DNA of 64,000 bases from Corynebacterium lactis RW2-5 (GTDB taxonomy: Bacteria; Actinomycetota; Actinomycetes; Mycobacteriales; Mycobacteriaceae): positions 372,001 through 436,000 of the forward strand of contig NZ_CP006841.1 of the NCBI RefSeq assembly GCF_001274895.1. Direction: 5' to 3'. The notes under the pieces are model-generated. The model had not been told where the DNA came from and did not search any database. It saw nothing but the letters and a program-made list of their open reading frames with translations. This document shows, in pieces, positions 47,601 to 54,273 of this stretch (position 1 is its first letter; each line of letters starts with the position of its first letter). A program made the translations under genes and the position numbers.

Positions 47601-50201
47601 AGCCACTATTGGGCACAGCGATTGAGGACCTTGTCCCAGCCCACGATCATCGCTCCTCGCGCTGCTGCGCTGCCCCTCGAGCCGTCAGTGTGTGAGTTGC
47701 CGCGACAACTTTTTGCTGAACTCGATGAAGACATGACTGACGCACTCAGTAGCACGATCCGAACGTGCGGGGTGACTTTAACCTCGGTCGTTAACGCCGC
47801 CGTTGCTGTGGCTCTCGGCCAGGCCACAGGCGACCCAGACGTTGTGTTTGGTCAATCCGTGAGCGGACGCGATGCGTTGAAGGACTCAGCAGCATCAGAT
47901 GTGGTGGGAGTGCTACTCAACACAGTGCCGATTCGGGTCACCACACGTCCCGAACACACATTGGAGCAGTTGGTCAACGATGTTCATATCCAGCGTATCG
48001 AGGATATGGAACACGATGCCGCGGATCTGGGTGCCATTCAGAAACAATTAGGCGTGGAAGCGCTATTCGACTCGATGGTCGTGGTGCAGAATTTTCTCGA
48101 CCTTGATGCGGCTGCCGAACTGCGTTCGCGACATGGCGTGGTGCGAGAACGCGCTGAAGACTCCACACACTTCCCCTTGACGTGGGTGTTTACTCCTGGA
48201 ACACATTTGGGTATCAAGTTGGAGTTTCGTCAGGATCTTGTCGATGAAGACCTCGCAGCATCAGTATTGGAGACAGTGACGAGTATTCTTCGAGCGTACG
48301 TCGACCGGGCTGATATTCCCCTTGCCCAGTTGACTTCGCCCAGCTCGCAAGTGCACAGTGGTTCAATCGGGGCATCGGACGCACAGTCGCAAATTGTATC
48401 CTGGCAGCAAGGTGAAGGGATTGAACGCACGATCGTGCACGAGCTTGCGGATACAGCACGGCGCTTTCCCGAGAATGTGGCCATCGTGGACAGCTCCCAA
48501 CAGTGGACCTTCCGCGATGTCGTGGGGCGTTGCTCCGATCTAGTCCGAAACCTAAGGATCCACGAAGTGAGCCGAGGCGATACCGTCGCCATCGCGGTGG
48601 AGCGCTCCGCTCATTCCGTCATTGCTCTTCTCGGTGCTCTATGGGCGGGAGTTCGCTATGTTCCGCTCGACCTCACTCATCCGGATGGGCGCCTTCAAGC
48701 AATCCTCGAAGACAGCCGACCTGCGCTCGTGCTGGTGGATCCAGGCTCGAAGATGCGAATGGAGCGGCTGGGCGATGAGCTTTGCATCGATGTCACCACG
48801 ATGAATTCTGCAGCCGCTTTTACCTCACCTGTAGCAACACCTGATGACGATGCTTACCTGATGTACACATCGGGTTCGACGGGCAAACCGAAGGGAGTGG
48901 TTATTCAGCATCGTGGACTGCAAAATATGTTGGACAATCACCGTCGAAAAATCTTCGCACCAGCAGCGAGAGATGGACAGGTCCTGCGGATCGCGCATGC
49001 GATCAGTTTCGCGTTCGACATGTCGTGGGAAGAGCTCTTCTGGCTTACCGAGGGGCATGAAGTGCGCATCTTCTCCGAAGACTTAAGGCGCGATGCAACG
49101 TCCATGGTTGAAGCAATCCACGAACATCAGGTGGACGTTATCAATGTCACCCCAACAGTTGCCGAACAGTTGATTGCTGAGGGCATGTTCCAAGCCGGCC
49201 AGCACCGCCCGCGGGTGGTACTGCTGGGCGGCGAGGCCGTCTCGCAAAACCTGTGGAATGCGCTGCGCAATGCCGAAGGTGTACGTGGATATAACCTTTA
49301 TGGTCCTACCGAATACACCATCAACGCACTGGGAGCAGGTACCGATGAGAGCGCCTTGCCCGTCATTGGCAAGCCCGTCGACCGTACTGCCGCGTTCGTG
49401 TTAGATACGTGGTTGCGTCCGGTTTCCCATGGAATGGCGGGAGAATTGTACTTAGCTGGGAGCGGCCTTGCGAGTGAATACTTCGGGCTGCCTGCACGAA
49501 CCGCGAGCTCAATGGTCGCCTGTCCATGGGGAGCTCCTGGCGAGCGCATGTATCGCACCGGAGATATAGTGCGGTTGCGAGCAGATGGTCTCTATGAATA
49601 CCTCGGTAGAAGTGACGATCAAGTGAAGATTCGCGGCCACCGAGTGGACCCAGGTGATGTCTCGGCTGCCGTGATGCGGAGCGCAGACTCTAGAATTCTC
49701 CAATGTGTGACGGGTTCCGTTGACGTGTCCGGCAGCACCGCTTTGGCGTGCCATGTCGTCGCCCCGAGCGTGTGTGGTTCGAATCCGACGACGAAAAAGG
49801 GTTTCCTTACCGCCATCCGAATGGCACTGCGGGAAGAACTCCCGAGCTATATGATTCCGGAGCGATGGTCGATTGTGGAAGAAATCCCAATGACATCCAA
49901 CGGCAAGGCGGACTTCGCTGCGCTCGGGTCCGGCGATCGTATTGCAGAACAGGGACGTGAACCTGTCGGCGAGGTTGAAGCAGTGGTGGCAGAACTGTTC
50001 GCGGAGTCTCTGGATATTGAGCCGGAAGAAGTGCCCGCGGATGTTGACTACTTTGACCTCGGCGGGCATTCCATGGCGGTGATTAAGCTCTGCGCTTTGC
50101 TTCGCGGAGAATGGGGCGTGTCTGTGGGAGTGCGTGAGTTCTATGCACTGAGAACCGTCGAGCGCGTCGCGAAGCGTGTGGAAGGAGGTGTGCAGTCTTG
50201 A
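38640..50201 (+). CDS. cchH: Trimodular NRPS, coelichelin synthetase-like (A-T-E-C-A-T-E-C-A-T)
   Basis: About 3853 residues. Approximate domains by position: relic condensation-like N-terminus 38640-39220; A1 39270-40740; T1 with GGDS (Ser codon 40872); E1 41030-42390 with HHLVVDGVSW; C2 42430-43800 with HHLVADG; A2 43880-45420; T2 with GGDS (Ser 45561); E2 45780-47030 with HHAVIDSASW; C3 47040-48350 with YHLILVDG (first His is Tyr, second His kept); A3 48420-49920; T3 with GGHS (Ser 50070). No thioesterase follows. Pocket codes aligned by eye to GrsA: DINYWGGIGK, DFWSVGMVHK, DMENLGLINK, pointing to N5-formyl-N5-hydroxyornithine, threonine, N5-hydroxyornithine, with the first two epimerised. 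The GGDS form of T1/T2 and GGHS of T3 fit carriers that feed an E domain or do not. GTG 38640 has GAAAGG six bases upstream; GTG 38610 is an alternative. Confidence 0.95.
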   Translation: MTKPLSTHVQLSTHESDVLRRYLQESPAATNDNLALALALGIFYWVSRRVDPVGHDGIDVAFIDCIAPKQESVQHVLRGDQRFLELLTLREQESFGSRDLGQHGQLCVEGVEGNRTSVRIRVEGEMCGSRSSLEPQDSGTRDISVDIEINLPSHADESSLRALNESAVKNTVRDVLAFPDRSLATVGGPSENERIEQQYRWNQTDRDRDRPDLISLLLDRAERTPEAPAVVHGDLKLTYSELVAHATSVAKELRAKGIGDGESVGISLPRSAEMIVGIVAVLLAGGSFVPLDPSWPESRRESVSRDAGLAYVLTEANCVVGDSSEVGVESARKLFTPPSEDDVAYVIFTSGSTGRPKGAMIRHGAIVERLLWQRDQILVFGQDDASLFKAPLAFDISINEIFLPLVSGGRVVVAEPGVEQDPTRLARLIHKEQVTFAYLVSSVLDVMLWQSEHTNLLESLRHLWCGGEMLTQALFQRFRRQLAIPLYHGYGPAEATIGVSHVIYRGDEDRLNTSIGVANPNCRLYVLDENLRVVPHQEIGELYVAGYLLSEGYINAPGLTASRFVADVFASDGSRMYRTGDLVRRLDDGSLEFVGRSDNQVKIRGMRLELEDVESALVGHPAVESASVIAREGRLLGYVTVDKASTDASALGTDAVPIRNWCADFLPEYMVPAIVTVLDELPRTVNGKVDRRALPEPTWTLTNDSPADAERDGETVALIAEAMAETLKIPSSGAHTDFFDIGGDSLRAITLLSTLGRRGIEVSVGDIFTARTPHQLARLAEDRGKRAEDPDDNPVGEVDSLPILRWFDSVAQHFDGFIQSVEFAVPDCVDEQLARQMISKVLDAHPALTARVHRNPLRLELPDTKGESAVVLARSTDTDALVSLLDPDHGVVLVAGLIPGRLRLVAHHLVVDGVSWDIIGEDLAAAYRGEELLAERTSLRRWSQLLQSAVDRGSFAEQASASLATLPEVDEPLHEPQLSSLTDSASTTATVRDERSVVHETSVQTTEEVLQKVPQAFRTGANAVLLTALSVTLARWRRSSQTWSLVELEGHGRETRYVPGPHGREADLSRTVGWFTCLYPVLIDPTDAALDSAGMKEPHDTSAPPLALALNAVKDQLNAIPGNGVPYQAQTWLGHAAETHSQAQVLFNYLGRVSTGAGDFLPAETTGQLGERRDPRQPLVRELEFNAIAEETDEGYVLRTTISWANGRISQDRIDELLETWDAALQEVAALSEVRMLSQGDVEPAPVTAEDLAHITARSTKHLVDVLPLTALQHGMYFQALFDESASSYVEQQVLHVECRETFDRERFTRAVRRLVQRHPLLSARPWETSAGDMVAVIDPGIAENMHVDYVDVAVPDTLGENELSEWLMQRAETIAAEDLTQGIALQPVSADGLLEPLMRWTVLLPSGNAVDQAMVSPKTTGQESGVPPIAVIQTVHHLVADGWSVPIMLRDILEIYRDDDARIPRYNPQAGIAGSVRWVARRDHEEDLGIWRSEMFNARPTVLCSGASQSLERRELDIRDTRVAQLSQRAREAGVGVPDVVHAAWGLVLRALIGCEPGADVVFATSVSGRDIPVPGVTDAVGMQLNTIPVVAPGEADPTLPITSLLRAMMQHNNRVRDVQHVSLSDIARDMGTNASELLDTLMVVEVPLSAEDLDCPGSPLTVADVRNNGVPHFPLSVVVNPSADNPLRLIYDPQRISDLRVERIAQMLAESVDSLLSRAGSVTTVGEISTMLGSIASSAADSFTLDSLWRRNTEHFNDRIALSCVDDSGAAQQWTYKQLDDKAQCLLAELERRVRVDKPRVVLLLDRDVWQVAAIVATALSGGTFIPVDSLSPQDRIELIVDSCQPDAVIVTPSARETLDQMVDCPVIVASEEAMHQESQPRVPLTGAVASRNTKERVAVRAAEDDIAYVIYTSGSTGRPKGVAVTHANVVSMLQNARSHVEFSKQDVWSISHSFAFDFSVWELWGAFSSGGHAVVMPYALMRSPEDAGRVLQEQGVTILSQTPTSFSSLEPYLGAQSAVRVVVFGGESLEAKTAASYCAAHPRIRFINMYGITETTVHVTAHECSVDTGEPKCPIGHPMDGLRVYVLDNNLQPVRAGETGIIYVSGSQVTAGYMGLPGMTASRFVADPFTGDGSRMYCSNDLATVLSNGHLDYVGRADRQVQLRGYRVERGEIEAALEAVPGVREAAVVIVETPEGQVAGALLIVDPREDANAVIARAAAKARKALPAYMVPQRFAVRAEMPQTINGKRDDRAVVELLGEDVEQPKQTDSSDTVEMIARAIAEALRLDPEQVDADSDFFRLGGDSILAIRVTHVLARAELSVTPRDFFLGRTPRLIAERVEAKLGERVRSVNKQNHTNTDEQMNIAYQKSTDPAEQAGAFPASAMLRRQLGLGMSDRFVQAHRLDLGPVGVEQLRQAVQLVAEAHPILRAQVETHRAAEQAEAQRASARFVIPEPADSSVHKQGEEVGPLVLPTLSIDTLIEHIDLERGRTLVLGCVDGYVKAVAHHAVIDSASWIIVEDDLRDAVAGRKVLREKFSYRALTQRELIDAHAVSSPDLDHWTAVASVPRPVEGVNQWSADLVETTTVTIGGNTARIMQDIAPAVMGVEVQDLVTAVVTVAVARIMGINLPSDDDVPLWAVDVEGHGRPEDRDCARTIGWFTTISPVTLPLTDVAHAARVAAEMRRNHEQGKAPDRRTYQGIRYTHPQGAELHSRGAQILVNYLGRGETDTVLSVPRDPACTWTNYLVETDVWASDQQLHMDLAVIGSLISAACLEAAINDVAQELCELVSHAEITTGRKAPLSVLQRGIWFQSSVSSPGAYVAQTMLTFNRKLDADAVVEAFQDTVTVHPAMGASFRTNYSGLPEQTLPWSGRGINLPVEVIEGDVETIMYADRRAGVDLTRAPLAKAKIIPATGEQQGDTLLLTYHLILVDGWSRTTMLRTFLERLTARSGPEGSRENNEVVAAQPNIVDVLQDTVDETKEQTDSHYWAQRLRTLSQPTIIAPRAAALPLEPSVCELPRQLFAELDEDMTDALSSTIRTCGVTLTSVVNAAVAVALGQATGDPDVVFGQSVSGRDALKDSAASDVVGVLLNTVPIRVTTRPEHTLEQLVNDVHIQRIEDMEHDAADLGAIQKQLGVEALFDSMVVVQNFLDLDAAAELRSRHGVVRERAEDSTHFPLTWVFTPGTHLGIKLEFRQDLVDEDLAASVLETVTSILRAYVDRADIPLAQLTSPSSQVHSGSIGASDAQSQIVSWQQGEGIERTIVHELADTARRFPENVAIVDSSQQWTFRDVVGRCSDLVRNLRIHEVSRGDTVAIAVERSAHSVIALLGALWAGVRYVPLDLTHPDGRLQAILEDSRPALVLVDPGSKMRMERLGDELCIDVTTMNSAAAFTSPVATPDDDAYLMYTSGSTGKPKGVVIQHRGLQNMLDNHRRKIFAPAARDGQVLRIAHAISFAFDMSWEELFWLTEGHEVRIFSEDLRRDATSMVEAIHEHQVDVINVTPTVAEQLIAEGMFQAGQHRPRVVLLGGEAVSQNLWNALRNAEGVRGYNLYGPTEYTINALGAGTDESALPVIGKPVDRTAAFVLDTWLRPVSHGMAGELYLAGSGLASEYFGLPARTASSMVACPWGAPGERMYRTGDIVRLRADGLYEYLGRSDDQVKIRGHRVDPGDVSAAVMRSADSRILQCVTGSVDVSGSTALACHVVAPSVCGSNPTTKKGFLTAIRMALREELPSYMIPERWSIVEEIPMTSNGKADFAALGSGDRIAEQGREPVGEVEAVVAELFAESLDIEPEEVPADVDYFDLGGHSMAVIKLCALLRGEWGVSVGVREFYALRTVERVAKRVEGGVQS

Positions 50202-50216
50202 TTGCGGGATTCTCCT

Positions 50217-51224
50217 CTAGCCCATAAGTTCGCGGAGTGAAGGGATAATGTGGTGTCTCCACGTCGCTGGATCGTGCCCTCCCGGCGTGCGAAGGTTGGA
50301 TGTGTGAAAACCGCTGCGGGTGAGTTCGGTTGCAACGGTGTCTACATGACGATGCATGAGGGGCTCCTCGGCTCCAGCAGTGACGATGATGCGTGGCCGC
50401 TGAGGGGATACGTGGGAGGTCGATTCCTGGCCGGGGTCACAGAGTCTTTGTTCCCTTAGGGCTGCGGCTACCGAACCGCCGGCGGGGCCTTTGGTGAGGT
50501 CTGTCTCCGGTTGATCTGCTGACCACCACACCGCGGGGGATTGGGCGAGGACACCCCGGACGGCGGATGGTTGTTCTTCTGCAGAAAGAATGCCGGCTCG
50601 GAGGGCGGCCAAGCCGCCGAGGCTCTGGCCTACGATGATCATTTCGCTGTTTCCGATGACCTGAGGTATTTGCGTGGCGAGGGCGTGGGCGCAGTGTTCG
50701 GAGATGTATTCTTCGCGTCGGTTTTTGGCGGCGGGCAGAAAGAGTCGATTGATTTCGGGTAGCGAGCCTGAGTGTACGGCAAGGTCTAGTGCGGTGGTGA
50801 GGTCGTGAAGATGAATCCAGTCATCGCCGTCGAGGAACACAGCGGTGATTTCTGCGGCACGATCGTCGAAACGGGCAGTACAGCGCCTGTGGAAGATGCT
50901 TTGCTCCAAGCGCAGGCGGCGGCCTGGGAGTTCGGCGATGGCGTGTGAGGGGCGAGATGGCCAGAGATCTCGATTGACGCTATCAGCAGAGAGAATGCTG
51001 GAATGGGGACCTGCCCCGTCGTGGTTGTGTGGATCTGGAATCGCGCGGTCATCAAGGTGGAATCCGTAGGTGACTTCAACGTCTTCGGGGACGTGTACCT
51101 CTACGGTGGATTCTGAGGGGCACAGGGGAATATCGGCTCGGTAGGGGTCCACAAAAACTACGGAGCTGGCATGGGGTGGTACGGACAGATGGTGAACGGT
51201 GGTTGCGTCGTTGTTTCGAGGCAC
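50217..51224 (-). CDS. cchJ: Fes/IroE-like alpha/beta-hydrolase (CchJ-like esterase)
   Basis: A 335-residue esterase of the enterobactin-esterase type: an N-terminal beta-rich domain with VTYGFHLDDRAIPDPHN, then ITAVFLDGDDW, RLFLPAAKNRREEYIS, the nucleophile elbow GQSLGG (Ser201) and a C-terminal histidine in PGGHDPATWRHH (about 320). No signal peptide. Fes-type enzymes hydrolyse ferric siderophores; in the coelichelin cluster the homologue CchJ is proposed to free the peptide from the NRPS, which lacks a thioesterase. The same need exists here. Start GTG 51224; convergent with the NRPS (15 bases apart) and divergent from the formyltransferase across a DtxR box. Confidence 0.87.
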   Translation of the reverse strand: MPRNNDATTVHHLSVPPHASSVVFVDPYRADIPLCPSESTVEVHVPEDVEVTYGFHLDDRAIPDPHNHDGAGPHSSILSADSVNRDLWPSRPSHAIAELPGRRLRLEQSIFHRRCTARFDDRAAEITAVFLDGDDWIHLHDLTTALDLAVHSGSLPEINRLFLPAAKNRREEYISEHCAHALATQIPQVIGNSEMIIVGQSLGGLAALRAGILSAEEQPSAVRGVLAQSPAVWWSADQPETDLTKGPAGGSVAAALREQRLCDPGQESTSHVSPQRPRIIVTAGAEEPLMHRHVDTVATELTRSGFHTSNLRTPGGHDPATWRHHIIPSLRELMG

Positions 51225-51251
51225 AGGAAGCTTACTTTCATCGTTGACGAC

Positions 51252-51270
51252 ATAGGTAAGACTAAGCTAA
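51252..51270. promoter_or_regulatory. DtxR-like iron box between esterase and formyltransferase
   Basis: ATAGGTAAGACTAAGCTAA, 15 of 19 matches to the DtxR consensus, placed 10 bases before ATG 51281 and 27 bases before the divergent GTG 51224, so it can control both genes. Confidence 0.78.
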
Positions 51271-51280
51271 CATTTCCGAC

Positions 51281-52225
51281 ATGCGAGTTGCTGTTTTTGG
51301 CTTTCAGTCATGGGGACATCGGACACTGTCTGCGGTTATCAATGCTGGTCATCAAGTGGTTCTAGTAGTTACGCATCCGACAAGCGATCATCCCTACGAG
51401 CAAATGTGGGCTGACTCGGTTGAGGAACTCGCCATAGAAAACGGTCTCCCAGTCTGTGTTACTGAGCGGGTGGGAGATGACGTTATCGACGCATTGCGGA
51501 CTGCCGCTCCAGACATCATCGTGGCGAATAACTGGCGAACTTGGTTACCTCCAGAGATTTTTAGCGTGCCTCGGCATGGTGCGCTGAATGTCCATGATGG
51601 GCTGCTTCCTGAATATGCGGGATTCTCTCCTATCTTGTGGGCACTGCTGAACCGCGAGACCCATGTTGGTGTCACGGTGCATGAGATGAATGAAATTCTG
51701 GATGGTGGGCCTATCGTTGCCCAGCACGCGATTCCGGTGGGACCAGAGGACACCACGACAGATTTGGTTCTTAAGACCATTGACCTCATCGAACCACTGG
51801 TTAAGCGGGCGTTGAATGATGTTGCCGAAGGGCGCGTTCAGGCGCAGCCTCAAGATCCCAACCGTGCCACCTATTTCCATAAGCGTGACGAGCAGGAATC
51901 TCGCATAGATTTCACCCAACCTGCGGAAGATATCGCTCTGCTGGTGAGAGCACAATCAGATCCGTACCCGAACGCATTTTTTGAGTTTCGGGGCCAGCGG
52001 ATTCGTGTCCTCGCTGCACATGTATCTCGTGGCCGATTTGGGGGCGCCCCTGGTCGAGTGACCGTCCCTTGCGAGGGAGGAATCGCGGTGGTCTGCGGTG
52101 CTCATCGTGCATACGCCCCTGCACCGGCCATTGTGCTTGACCGGGTTCGCCTCGACGACGGATCTGAGCTTCTAGCAACTGAATTCTTCGGGCACAGAGC
52201 AGGATATATCGAACCTAAGGTGTAA
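51281..52225 (+). CDS. cchA: N5-hydroxyornithine formyltransferase (CchA-like)
   Basis: A 314-residue enzyme of the Fmt family. It carries the 10-formyl-tetrahydrofolate catalytic triad: N103 and H105 in NVHDGLLPEYAGFSP, D141 in MNEILDGG. The C-terminal domain is Fmt-like (THF...RIDFTQPAEDIALLVRAQSDPYPNAFFEF). A housekeeping methionyl-tRNA formyltransferase would lie next to def/priA; this copy sits among siderophore genes, as cchA does. It should formylate N5-hydroxyornithine to give the hydroxamate that module 1 loads. ATG 51281 follows the DtxR box closely. Confidence 0.92.
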   Translation: MRVAVFGFQSWGHRTLSAVINAGHQVVLVVTHPTSDHPYEQMWADSVEELAIENGLPVCVTERVGDDVIDALRTAAPDIIVANNWRTWLPPEIFSVPRHGALNVHDGLLPEYAGFSPILWALLNRETHVGVTVHEMNEILDGGPIVAQHAIPVGPEDTTTDLVLKTIDLIEPLVKRALNDVAEGRVQAQPQDPNRATYFHKRDEQESRIDFTQPAEDIALLVRAQSDPYPNAFFEFRGQRIRVLAAHVSRGRFGGAPGRVTVPCEGGIAVVCGAHRAYAPAPAIVLDRVRLDDGSELLATEFFGHRAGYIEPKV

Positions 52226-52290
52226 CCCCTTCCCACTGTGGATAGCCATAGTCGCGTGCTGTGAAATCCACCCGTTCTCACGGAGAAAGA

Positions 52291-53307
52291 ATGACCATTA
52301 AGAAAATTATCGCTAGTGCCGCTGTGGTGCTGACCTTAGGCGCAACCGTTGCCGCGTGTTCGAGCAATGAACAGGACAGTAAGGCACAGGAGTCTCATGC
52401 AGCTGAGGCGGAACAAGGGGCATTCCCCACCACCATCGAACACAGGTATGGCGCTACAGAGATTAAGGAAGCGCCCAAGCGGGTGGTGTCTCTCGGCTAC
52501 ACCGATCAGGACGCATTGCTGGCGTTGGGAGTCACTCCAGTGTCAGTGAAGTACTGGGATGGGATGACGCCGGACGGCCAGGCTGCTGGAAACTGGTCAA
52601 ACAAGAAGATCGAAGGCAATCAGCCGCGTATCGACAAGGATTCGGAAGTCAACGCCGAAGCCATTGCCAAGGACAATCCTGACCTCATCGTGGCCGTGTA
52701 CTCCGATATCGACGAGGACACCTACAAGAAGCTGTCCAAGATTGCGCCAGTTGTCGTCCAACAGGGCAAATACGAAGAACTGCAACAACCGTGGGATGTC
52801 ACCACAGAGCAAATTGGCCGAGCAGTGGGTAAGCCTGAAGAAGCCAAGCGTCAGGTTCAGAAAGTCAAAGACAAATTCGACGCATTGAAGAAGCGTCACC
52901 CAGAATGGGCAAATAAAGAGCTGGGCGTTGCAACAATCGAAGAGGAAAAGCTGGCCGTTTTCTCTGAAGGCGATCCACGGAGTCGTTTCTTCACGCAGCT
53001 GGGCTTCAAGATCAACCCAGCATATGCCGGCATCACGAAGGGTAAGTTCTACGGTGAGGTGTCGAAGGAGAACGCTGACCTCGTGGATTCAGATGTTCTG
53101 ATCTGGGATCAGTTGTCCTATTCCCCGAAGAAGGGCAAGGCTTCCGTGACCGAGGATCCGATTGTATCCAAGCTCCGCGCTGTCAAGGGCGGAGCGAGTG
53201 TCTACCTAGAAAAGGACTTGGAAAAGGCCTTCGGATGGCAGACAGTTCTCAGCTTGGATTATGTGCTGGATAACATCGAGAAGCCTTTGGCGGACGCCAC
53301 ACGCTAG
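52291..53307 (+). CDS. Ferric-siderophore-binding lipoprotein (CchF-like)
   Basis: A 338-residue FecB/FepB-type binding protein. Signal peptide MTIKKIIASAAVVLTLGA with lipobox VAAC (Cys23). The mature part has TTIEHRYGATEIKEAPKRVVSLGYTDQDALLALGVTPV, AIAKDNPDLIVAVYSD and a coiled helix KVKDKFDALKKRHPEW, typical of siderophore-binding proteins. GGAGAAAG before ATG 52291 sets the start. 65 bases after the formyltransferase, probably in its transcript. It should capture the ferric product and deliver it to the permeases encoded on the other strand. Confidence 0.93.
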   Translation: MTIKKIIASAAVVLTLGATVAACSSNEQDSKAQESHAAEAEQGAFPTTIEHRYGATEIKEAPKRVVSLGYTDQDALLALGVTPVSVKYWDGMTPDGQAAGNWSNKKIEGNQPRIDKDSEVNAEAIAKDNPDLIVAVYSDIDEDTYKKLSKIAPVVVQQGKYEELQQPWDVTTEQIGRAVGKPEEAKRQVQKVKDKFDALKKRHPEWANKELGVATIEEEKLAVFSEGDPRSRFFTQLGFKINPAYAGITKGKFYGEVSKENADLVDSDVLIWDQLSYSPKKGKASVTEDPIVSKLRAVKGGASVYLEKDLEKAFGWQTVLSLDYVLDNIEKPLADATR

Positions 53308-53367
53308 CGTGCGTTCCTGAGGCTAGCTCTAGACGATGGTCTGAGGCTAACTCTGGAAAAGACATTG

Positions 53368-53398
53368 AGAGGGTGGCAATGAGCCACCCTCTTTCTTT
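53368..53398. terminator. Intrinsic terminator after the siderophore-binding protein
   Basis: AGAGGGTGGC (53368-53377) pairs perfectly with GCCACCCTCT (53383-53392), then TTCTTTT. It closes the plus-strand unit and may serve the convergent ATPase unit as well. Upstream, TGAGGCTA(G/A)CTCT occurs twice (about 53320 and 53342). Confidence 0.88.
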
Positions 53399-53439
53399 TA
53401 AACATGTCTACCTGTGCTTATCTTCCCTCATTCAAAGGG

Positions 53440-54273
53440 TTAATGGGGGACGACCAAGGGGCCGCCAGTAACTGGGTCGGTGATGACCAAGGCGTTGAGA
53501 GCAAAAGCCTCGTGCAGGATTTTAGGAGAAATCACGTCCACCGGATGTCCACTGGCCAGAATTTCACCATTTTTCATCACGATGAGGTTGTCGCTGTAGC
53601 GGATTGCCAAGTTGAGATCGTGAAGCACCATCGCGACGGTTCGGTTCAATTTTCGACGCAACTTCTGGACGAGCTCCAAAATCTCTACTGACGTTGCCAG
53701 ATCAAGGTAGGTAGTGGGTTCGTCGAGGAAGAGGATATCTGTGTTTTGAGCCAAAACCATCGAAATCCACACGCGTTGCCGCTGACCTCCGGACAAGGAA
53801 TCCAAAGTGCGTTCCGCCAGTTCCAAAGAGCCGGTGAGCTCAAGTGCCTGGCGAACCTCATGCTCATCCGTGGAGGACCATTGGCGCATCCATGATTGGT
53901 GAGGGTGACGGCCTCTGGAAACGAGATCTGCGACTCTAATACCCTCTGGGGCTAGCGGAGTCTGGGGGAGGATACCGATGGTTTGCGCGATATCTTTGCG
54001 CTTCATCGTGGAAATGTTGGTGCCATTGACGTAGACCTCGCCAGCCCTTTTGGGGATGAGCTGAGACATTGCCCTAAGTAGTGTTGACTTACCACTACCG
54101 TTTGCTCCGATAATGGTCGTTATCTCTCCGACGAGGAGGTCTACGTCGAGATTGTCAATGACAGTGCGTTCCTCATATCCCACTATCAGTCCGCGGGCAG
54201 TCATGCTGGGGTGTGGAAGCAGAGATGGTGCCGTGTTGACATTGGGTTTATCGGTGTGGAGTAGATGGCTCAT
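53440..54273 (-). CDS. Ferric-siderophore ABC ATPase (CchE-like)
   Basis: A 277-residue FecE-type ATPase: Walker A GANGSGKST (56-64), signature LSGGQRQR, Walker B ILFLDEPTTYLD, H-loop VLHDLNLAIRYSD; the family text QTPLAPEGIRVADLVSRGRHPHQSW is that of iron-siderophore importers. ATG 54273 overlaps the stop of the permease (ATGA). Last gene of a three-gene minus-strand operon. Confidence 0.93.
   Translation of the reverse strand: MSHLLHTDKPNVNTAPSLLPHPSMTARGLIVGYEERTVIDNLDVDLLVGEITTIIGANGSGKSTLLRAMSQLIPKRAGEVYVNGTNISTMKRKDIAQTIGILPQTPLAPEGIRVADLVSRGRHPHQSWMRQWSSTDEHEVRQALELTGSLELAERTLDSLSGGQRQRVWISMVLAQNTDILFLDEPTTYLDLATSVEILELVQKLRRKLNRTVAMVLHDLNLAIRYSDNLIVMKNGEILASGHPVDVISPKILHEAFALNALVITDPVTGGPLVVPH

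Noticed and set aside
50030..50201. A thioesterase or reductase domain at the NRPS C-terminus
   Set aside because: The protein ends shortly after GGHS of the last carrier; no GxSxG or Rossmann segment follows.
51281..52225. Housekeeping methionyl-tRNA formyltransferase (fmt)
   Set aside because: No def, priA or rsmB neighbour; it stands behind a DtxR box among siderophore genes, which fits the CchA type.
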